From contig JAHHRO010000051.1 of assembly GCA_020025755.1 (NCBI GenBank), positions 1-11,261 on the forward strand: a DNA stretch of 11,261 bases, in the 5' to 3' direction. How positions within the stretch are numbered: position 1 is the stretch's first letter; the number at the start of each line of letters is the position of its first letter. The notes beneath the pieces are model-generated. The model was not told the origin of the DNA, did not search any database, and worked only from the letters and a program-made list of their open reading frames with translations. Shown here piece by piece: positions 6,426 to 11,261 of this stretch. Source of the stretch: Butyricicoccus sp. (lineage in GTDB: Bacteria > Bacillota > Clostridia > Oscillospirales > Butyricicoccaceae). Both the position numbers and the translations under genes were made by a program.

Positions 6426-6499
6426 TTTGGCTGCCTCCTTTCAATTCTTGGAAAGCTCTGTATATAGAATAATACATTTCGACGAAAAAGTAAAGTCTT

Positions 6500-8908
6500 T
6501 TATCCGCGCAGAACAGCGGCAAATTCTGTTTCCAGCGCGGCGATCGCCTTTTTCATTGCGCGGTCACATTCCTCGTCGGTTAGGGTGCGGTCGGCGGCGC
6601 GCAGGCTCATGGAGTAGGCAACGCTCTTTTTGCCCGCCGGAATCTGGTCGCCCTGATATACGTCAAACAAGGTAACGGACTCCACGATCGTGCCGGCAGC
6701 CTTTTCGATTGCCTTTTGGAGAGAAGCGACTGGAATGGTTTCGTCACAAAGTACCGCGATATCACGGGTAGAAGCTGGAAACTTCGGCAGGGGCTGGTAC
6801 AGCTTTATCGGGTCGGCAGTGGCAAACAGCGCGTCAATGGCAAGTTCGGCAGCGAGTACTTCGCCCTGTAAGCCATACTTCTTTGCAACGAGCGGATGAA
6901 TGGTACCGAACACGCCCAAACGGGTCTCACCTGAAAAGACCTCTGCACAGCGTCCCGGATGGTAGGATGGATTGTCATGTACCGCGGAGAACGAAACGTC
7001 CTTGACGCTGAGTTCCTGACACAGTGCTTCGATCACGCCCTTGAACTGGAAGAAGTCCATCTGTCCATAGGTGCCAAGGGTCAGGATCTTTTCCTCATGC
7101 GGCAGTGTATTCGGGTCTGCCTTGCCGTTCTGGATGGTTGGGGTATAGATCGTGCCCAGTTCAAACAGGCAGGCGACTGCGTTGCGATGTGCATGGTTGT
7201 GCGCCAGATTGTCCAGCATGGACGGAAGAACCGTGGTGCGCATGATGGAGAAATCCTCACCGAGTGGGTTCAAAATGGTGGTGGAAATACGACGCACATC
7301 ATCCTCGGGCAGATTGATTGCATCGTAGAATTTTGGACTGATAAAGGAATGGCTCATCGCTTCATCAAAGCCAGCCATACGGCAGACAAAGGAAACGGTG
7401 CGCTCCAGCTGCTGTTTGGGCGTAAACTCGCCCTGTACCATTTCGCCTGCATAGAGGGTGGTCGGGATATTGTCGTAGCCGTACATACGGGCGACTTCCT
7501 CGGCAAGATCGCAGGTACGCTCGATGTCGATGCGGAAGTTCGGAATGGTTACAACACCATTTTCCACCTTGAAATCCAGTCGCTCGAGATATGCGATCTG
7601 CTCTGCCTCAGTCAGATCGATCCCGAGCAGGGCGTTGATCTTCTGCGGCTCAAACGGCAGCGTCTTGGGCGCACAAGCACCCGGATAAACGTCCACTGTG
7701 CCGTCCACAACGTCACCTGCGCCAAGCTGCTCGATGAGCTCACATGCGCGCAGCAGGGCAGGCATGGTAAGGCTGGGGTCGAGACCCTTTTCAAAGCGTC
7801 CGGAAGCCTCGGTGCGCATGCCGAGTGCCTTGGCAGTCAGGCGCACGGTTGCGCCGTGGAAGCAGGCAGACTCAAAGACTACGGTTGTAGTGCTGTCTGT
7901 GATTTCGGAGTTTGCACCGCCCATCACACCGGCAACCGCAACCGGCTTTACGCCGTCACAAATTGCGAGCATTTCGCCTGTGATGGCGCGTTCCTGTCCG
8001 TCCAGTGTCTCAATGGATTCGCCTGCACGCGGACGGCGTACCACGATTTTACCGTCAGACAGGCATGCGTAGTCAAAAGCGTGCATGGGCTGACCGTATT
8101 CGAGCATGACATAGTTTGTGATATCGACAATGTTGTTGATGGGGCGCACACCGGCAGCGTGCAGACGCTCGCGCAGCCATGCCGGAGAAGGCTCGATCTT
8201 GATATTTTTTACGACCTTTGCCGAGTAGCGGGAGCACAGGGCAGGCTCCTCGATCTCGACTGCAATATATTTGCTGATATCATCGCCGCAGCCCTTTACA
8301 ACAGGCTCTTTGATGGAGAACGGGCGGTTAAAGGTTGCCGCAGTCTCACGCGCAAGACCGATAACGGAAAGGCAGTCCGGACGGTTGGATGTGATTTCAA
8401 ATTCGACCACATCTTCATTCAGCCCCAGAACATCCTGAATCGGAACACCGACTTTTGTGCCCTCAGGGAGCAGCAGGATGCCGTTTTCACAGGCATAGGG
8501 GACGCAGCCAAGGTCAAGTCCGAGCTCCTGAAAAGAGCACATCATGCCGTTGGAAGCCACACCACGCAGCTTACCCTTGGTGATCTTGACGCCACCCGGC
8601 AGGGTAGACTTGTGGAGTGCGACGGGGCACACGCGGCCCACGGTTTCTTCGGTGATATTCGGCGCACCGGTGACGATCTGGACAGGCTCCTCCTGACCAA
8701 CATCGAGCTGGCAAATCATCAGATGGTCAGAATCCGGGTGCTTTTCAACACGTAGGATTTCACCGGTTACAACACGGTCGATTTCTGCACCCAGATTTTC
8801 GATTCCCTCAACCTTGGAACCGGACATCGTGAGCGCAGCAGCATACTCCTTACAGGAAATTCCGTCAATGCTGGTATAATCTTTCAGCCACGAAAGAGGC
8901 AGTTTCAT
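6500..8908 (-). CDS. Phenylalanine--tRNA ligase beta subunit
   Basis: An 802-residue PheT, the normal bacterial length, forming the (alpha-beta)2 enzyme with PheS that charges tRNA-Phe. In order: an N-terminal start typical of PheT (MKLPLSWLKDY), an EMAP-like tRNA-binding domain about 42-152 (KHPDSDHL, GVASNGMMCS), the B3/B4 editing domain about 215-385 (including YGQPMHAFD and VAGVMGG), the B5 DNA-binding-like domain about 412-482 (ending EEVARMYGYDNIP), a catalytic-like core about 490-690, and a C-terminal anticodon-binding FDX-ACB domain about 709-802 starting at LPKFPASTRDIAV. No frameshift or missing block is apparent. GGGAGG precedes the ATG. It lies 100 bp behind pheS in the same transcript. 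Confidence 0.98.
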   Translation of the reverse strand: MKLPLSWLKDYTSIDGISCKEYAAALTMSGSKVEGIENLGAEIDRVVTGEILRVEKHPDSDHLMICQLDVGQEEPVQIVTGAPNITEETVGRVCPVALHKSTLPGGVKITKGKLRGVASNGMMCSFQELGLDLGCVPYACENGILLLPEGTKVGVPIQDVLGLNEDVVEFEITSNRPDCLSVIGLARETAATFNRPFSIKEPVVKGCGDDISKYIAVEIEEPALCSRYSAKVVKNIKIEPSPAWLRERLHAAGVRPINNIVDITNYVMLEYGQPMHAFDYACLSDGKIVVRRPRAGESIETLDGQERAITGEMLAICDGVKPVAVAGVMGGANSEITDSTTTVVFESACFHGATVRLTAKALGMRTEASGRFEKGLDPSLTMPALLRACELIEQLGAGDVVDGTVDVYPGACAPKTLPFEPQKINALLGIDLTEAEQIAYLERLDFKVENGVVTIPNFRIDIERTCDLAEEVARMYGYDNIPTTLYAGEMVQGEFTPKQQLERTVSFVCRMAGFDEAMSHSFISPKFYDAINLPEDDVRRISTTILNPLGEDFSIMRTTVLPSMLDNLAHNHAHRNAVACLFELGTIYTPTIQNGKADPNTLPHEEKILTLGTYGQMDFFQFKGVIEALCQELSVKDVSFSAVHDNPSYHPGRCAEVFSGETRLGVFGTIHPLVAKKYGLQGEVLAAELAIDALFATADPIKLYQPLPKFPASTRDIAVLCDETIPVASLQKAIEKAAGTIVESVTLFDVYQGDQIPAGKKSVAYSMSLRAADRTLTDEECDRAMKKAIAALETEFAAVLRG

Positions 8909-8945
8909 TTTTCTGTTCCTCCCAATATGGATAATAAACGAAGCC

Positions 8946-8967
8946 TGATACGATTATATGCGTATCA
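8946..8967 (-). promoter_or_regulatory. Hairpin with a TATAAT in its loop between pheS and pheT
   Basis: TGATACG (8946-8952) and CGTATCA (8961-8967) are 7-bp inverted arms around an 8-nt loop, and the minus strand reads TATAAT at 8953-8958. It may be a weak internal promoter for pheT or an RNA processing/stabilising hairpin. The -35 region (CTTACC at 17 bp) is a poor match, and no T-run follows, so it is not a terminator. Confidence 0.3.
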
Positions 8968-9008
8968 AGGCATACGGTAAGCGCAAATTTCAAGAAAAGT
9001 TTTCGTCC

Positions 9009-10028
9009 TTAGAACTGATGCAGGAAACGAACGTCGTTCTCGTAGAACAGACGGATATCATCGATCTTAAAGCGACCCATGACCATACGCTCGAGACCGA
9101 TGCCGAAGGCATAGCCGGAGTATTCGTTCGGGTCGATGCCGCAGGCTTCGAGTACATGGGGATGTACCATGCCGCAGCCTAAGATCTCGATCCAGCCCTC
9201 GCCTTTACACAGGCGGCAGCCTTCGCCGTGGCACTGATAGCACTGGATATCCATTTCGGCAGACGGCTCGGTGAAGGGGAAGTGGTGCGGACGGAAACGT
9301 ACAACGGTGTCATCACCGTACAGCTTTTTTGCAAACAGCTCCAGAATGCCCTTGAGATCGCTCATGCGGATATCCTTATCCACGACAAGCCCCTCGATCT
9401 GGTGGAACAGGGGGGAGTGAGTGGCGTCTACTGCGTCGGAACGGTATACACGGCCAGGTGCAATGATACGGATCGGCGGCTTTTTCTTTTCCATGGTGCG
9501 GATCTGCATGGGAGAAGTCTGCGTGCGCAGTACCACGTTATCCGAAATATAGAAGGTATCCTGCGTATCACGCGCCGGATGATCCTTTGGGATGTTGAGT
9601 GCTTCAAAGTTATAGCGATCCAGTTCAACTTCAGGGCCTTCCGCGATGGAGAAGCCGAGACCGAGGAAGATTTCCTTAAACTCATCGAGTACGACGTTGA
9701 GTGGGTGTTTTTTGCCAACGGCAAGGGGCTTTCCCGGCATGGTCACGTCGATGGTCTCACTTGCGAGCTTTTCCTCCAGCATTGCCTGCTCGAGTGCTTC
9801 AGTGCGTGCAGCCAGTGCGGTTTCCAGCTGGCTGACGGTATCGTTGATGAGTTGACCCATAGCCGGACGATCTTCAGGGGAGACATCGCGCAGACCCTTG
9901 CGGATCGTGGTCAGTTCACCCTTTTTGCCCAAGTATTTGACACGGACGTCGCCCAGTTCACGGATGGAAGAAACCGCGCTGAGGTCAGCCTGTGCCTGCT
10001 CGAGGATGGATTCGAGCTGTGCTTTCAT
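9009..10028 (-). CDS. Phenylalanine--tRNA ligase alpha subunit
   Basis: A 339-residue catalytic subunit of PheRS, a class II synthetase, of normal length. The N-terminal coiled-coil (about 1-90) binds tRNA; class II motif 1 is around GLGFSIAEGPEVE (123-135), motif 2 spans RTQTSPMQIRTM (168-179) to PGRVYRSD (191-198), and motif 3 is GYAFGIGLERMVM (305-317). Ala307 in GYAFG corresponds to the residue that sets the Phe pocket size in E. coli (Ala294). A CxxC-x4-CxxC cluster at 263-274 (CYQC, CRLC) looks like the small metal-binding insert seen in many bacterial PheS. The frame is open upstream to an ATG at 10169, but that would translate the T-box terminator; the real start at 10028 has AAGGAGTG 7 nt upstream and the family N-terminus. 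Confidence 0.98.
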   Translation of the reverse strand: MKAQLESILEQAQADLSAVSSIRELGDVRVKYLGKKGELTTIRKGLRDVSPEDRPAMGQLINDTVSQLETALAARTEALEQAMLEEKLASETIDVTMPGKPLAVGKKHPLNVVLDEFKEIFLGLGFSIAEGPEVELDRYNFEALNIPKDHPARDTQDTFYISDNVVLRTQTSPMQIRTMEKKKPPIRIIAPGRVYRSDAVDATHSPLFHQIEGLVVDKDIRMSDLKGILELFAKKLYGDDTVVRFRPHHFPFTEPSAEMDIQCYQCHGEGCRLCKGEGWIEILGCGMVHPHVLEACGIDPNEYSGYAFGIGLERMVMGRFKIDDIRLFYENDVRFLHQF

Positions 10029-10035
10029 AAAAGAA

Positions 10036-10043
10036 CACTCCTT
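10036..10043 (-). promoter_or_regulatory. Ribosome binding site that fixes the pheS start
   Basis: AAGGAGTG on the minus strand, 7 nt before the ATG at 10028. It supports the 339-residue protein over the 386-residue frame that begins inside the leader. Confidence 0.85.
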
Positions 10044-10113
10044 ATGACGCAAATGCGTTGATTGATACAGCGAATCGTCGCTGTGATGGATGTATTTGTT
10101 TGGTGGAGAGAAC

Positions 10114-10147
10114 AAAAAAACCTTCGTCCTATCTACTAGGACGAAGG
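10114..10147 (-). terminator. T-box controlled terminator of the pheST leader
   Basis: On the minus strand, CCTTCGTCCTA and TAGGACGAAGG form an 11-bp stem with a 5-nt loop, followed by seven T (10114-10120). The upstream arm overlaps the 3' side of the antiterminator, so the two are mutually exclusive. Confidence 0.93.
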
Positions 10148-10381
10148 CGTATATGCTCCGTGGTACCACCTAGCTTCACGGAAAAGATCCGTGCGCTTAT
10201 TGCTCCGTAACGTGGAGAGACGGAAGCACTTACTGAAAAAGGTTCAGTGCCCCTGCTCGCAGGAGAACTTCTCCGCAGCTTCTGACACAGCGGCTTTCAG
10301 CCGGTGACCGCTGTTCTCTGGGAAAGAAAGGATACGGATACTTTCCTGTTCATCGCATTTTTACAGTATCATATTCGATAT
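10114..10381 (-). ncRNA. T-box riboswitch, phenylalanine-specific (pheST leader)
   Basis: A cis-acting leader that reads uncharged tRNA-Phe and lets transcription continue into pheS. Seen on the minus strand: Stem I begins with CAGGA (10344-10348), then the AAGTA side of the specifier loop and TCCG; the returning strand has CGGA, GAAG, the specifier codon TTC (10265-10267) and TCCTG, so both flanking helices pair exactly. Distal to this is a CAGCGG/CCGCTG stem. A Stem III-like hairpin pairs GCACTGAA with TTCAGTaaGTGC. The T-box TAGGTGGTACCACGG is at 10159-10173. The antiterminator would pair CTAGG and ACG with CGT and CCTAG around the TGGTACC bulge that binds the tRNA acceptor end. UUC fits the downstream genes. 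Confidence 0.95.
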
Positions 10382-10387
10382 AGTATC

Positions 10388-10416
10388 AATATAGCATACC
10401 TTGTGCATGATTGCAA
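10388..10416 (-). promoter_or_regulatory. Sigma-A promoter of the pheST operon
   Basis: Minus strand -35 TTGCAA (10411-10416), 17-bp spacer, and extended -10 TGC-TATATT (hexamer 10388-10393). Transcription would start near 10381, at the head of the T-box leader. Confidence 0.85.
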
Positions 10417-10451
10417 GTCTTTATACTGGGAAATTCATTGGATTTAATTTT

Positions 10452-10520
10452 TGGAAAACCGCAGTGGTTTTCATTTTTGATAAATAGGTTTGCTTTGGGA
10501 AGCAAGGGAAAATGTGGTTC
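10452..10520 (+). repeat. Short palindromic repeat, unit 1 (diverged)
   Basis: First of three related units of about 70 bp. It contains GAAAACC/GGTTTTC arms around GCAGT, then TTGCTT/AAGCAA arms around TGGG, then GGGAAAATGT. The same order of landmarks occurs in the next two units and, inverted, near 375-450. No open frame here looks like a gene. Confidence 0.65.
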
Positions 10521-10607
10521 GGGGAATCCGTGGTGATTTTCCTTTCAACAAAATGATTTGCTTTGAGAAGCAGGGAAACATGTCGCGGTCTCGCCCCTCT
10601 GAGGGGA
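10521..10607 (+). repeat. Short palindromic repeat, unit 2, with appended hairpin
   Basis: GATTTTC, then TTTGCTTTGAGAAGCAGGG and AAACATGTCGCG are nearly identical to the matching stretch at 10651-10702. It ends in CCCCTC-T-GAGGGG, an extra hairpin. With unit 1 and the long copy it makes a head-to-tail array. Confidence 0.7.
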
Positions 10608-11071
10608 AGTTTGTGTTTCCGCAAACTGCGGAGGATTGGGAATCTGTAGTGATTTTCATTCCAGCAAAAAATTTGCTTTGAGAAGCAGGGAAACATGTCG
10701 CGCCGGCGACGGCGGCATAAGGACTATAACCTTGCGGTTCTTGTCCTTATGAATCCAACACTCCCTCTCCATCAGATAAACATTGTGCCGCCGTAAGGGT
10801 GTGAAAGTATGAGCTCCGCCACAGGCGGGATTTCTGAAACCGGATTGTTTCCGCCCAGTGCCCCAAGGGTGGGAATGTATGACCTCCGCACAGCGGACGC
10901 GTGCAGCCTTTTGAAAAAAATGGTGCAGACTTGACAAGCCCCTCCATGAACGCTCGCATAAGCGTCGCCCATCTCCCAAAGAAACAGCAATGGACGTTCG
11001 AGCACAGTGTGCCAGCACAAGGAGTCCGCAGCATTGGAACAGTCCGACCAGTGCGTACACTGGTCGGCTCG
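10608..11071 (-). repeat. Right copy of the long structured repeat, inverted relative to the left copy
   Basis: Read on the minus strand it matches 1-485 throughout. Preserved hairpins: CCGACCAGTG/CACTGGTCGG (11044-11067), CCGC-ACA-GCGG (10886-10896), CCGCC-ACA-GGCGG (10816-10828), the 34-nt hairpin (10717-10750, identical to the left copy), GTCGC-GCCG-GCGAC (10697-10710) and TGCTT/AAGCA (10674-10687), all given as plus-strand reading. Non-triplet indels relative to the left copy break the frames, so the ORFs here are unlikely genes. Its beginning (10608-10680) has the same landmarks as the short units to its left, suggesting that those units are partial copies of the same element. Confidence 0.8.
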
Positions 11072-11204
11072 TTCCAGATGCGGTAGAGTGGTAAATCAAA
11101 AGAACCACCTGAAATCTTGCTGCTGAAACGCAAAAGTGAGTGCCAGTCCTGTCGATCGAAACCAACGCACAGAAATCTTAAATGATTGCAGAAAAAGCCA
11201 TTTC
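11072..11204. other. Unassigned spacer between repeat copies
   Basis: I see no gene, terminator or RNA that I can support here. The only note is GCCATTTCCCAAAGA (near 11199), which resembles GCCCATCTCCCAAAGA inside the right repeat (10967-10982). Confidence 0.3.
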
Positions 11205-11261
11205 CCAAAGAGGCTGTACGATTCCGCCTGTGGCGGAGTTCATACTTTACGACCCTTGGGG
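11205..11261 (+). repeat. Partial third copy of the repeat motif, cut by the window end
   Basis: CCGCCTGTGGCGG (11224-11236) followed by AGTTCATACTTTACGACCC and TTGGGG repeats the hairpin-plus-tail module of 181-219 and 251-289, in the same orientation as the left copy. It shows that the family has at least three members around this locus. Confidence 0.7.

Noticed and set aside
6959..8755. A 598-codon plus-strand open frame antisense to pheT
   Set aside because: It is a shadow of pheT codon bias: pheT is unmistakable on the other strand, and the antisense product resembles no family.
9228..10061. A 277-codon plus-strand open frame antisense to pheS
   Set aside because: Shadow of pheS for the same reason; no ribosome site and no recognisable product.
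10029..10169. Longer pheS beginning at 10169
   Set aside because: The extra 47 residues would be encoded by the T-box terminator and leader; the start at 10028 has a proper ribosome site and the family N-terminus.
10452..10710. CRISPR array
   Set aside because: The repeated units are long, diverged and contiguous without unique spacers of constant length, and no cas gene is nearby.
1..11071. Composite transposon or integrative element bounded by the inverted repeats
   Set aside because: No transposase, integrase or target-site duplication is visible, and the enclosed genes include essential pheST.
10656..11208. Minus-strand open frames at 10656-11165 and 10747-11208
   Set aside because: They are the same repeat in the right copy; frames are not conserved between copies and show no domain.

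Overview
The window looks like chromosomal DNA of a low-to-moderate GC Firmicute (Bacillota), probably a gut-type Clostridia member (Oscillospirales-like is my guess). The evidence is AAGGAGG-type ribosome binding sites, a T-box leader on pheST, an IreB-family gene, sigma-A promoters with extended -10 elements, and a lantibiotic-immunity type ABC transporter paired with a two-component system. The species cannot be fixed from sequence reading alone.

Layout. Positions 1-485 hold a non-coding repeat element. Positions 531-2599 (minus) hold a sensor histidine kinase and an OmpR-type response regulator with overlapping reading frames. Divergent from them, 2745-5150 (plus) hold one ATPase and two permeases of a LanFEG/CprABC-like exporter. 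The shared 145-bp gap carries TGTAAGG-like direct repeats phased at 11 and 22 bp just upstream of the exporter promoter, so a peptide-sensing, exporter-inducing detoxification module is likely. No lantibiotic precursor or modification gene is present, so this looks like a resistance module rather than self-immunity of a producer. A perfect 30-bp palindrome (5153-5182) terminates the exporter operon and the convergent GntR/UTRA regulator (5192-5941, minus).

Positions 6180-10416 (minus) form a housekeeping block: a sigma-A promoter, a T-box leader with a UUC (Phe) specifier, pheS, pheT and an ireB homologue, ending at a strong hairpin terminator at 6123-6167.

Positions 10452-11071 hold an array of short repeats followed by a second, inverted copy of the left-end element. 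A further partial copy begins near 11205 and runs off the window. The two long copies (about 470 bp, roughly 80-85% identical by eye) enclose the whole gene block as inverted repeats. They differ by indels that break reading frames, yet keep a series of hairpins, one with a compensatory T-A to G-C change and others with arms that grow or shrink together. This family of structured, apparently non-coding repeats is the least explained and most interesting part of the window.
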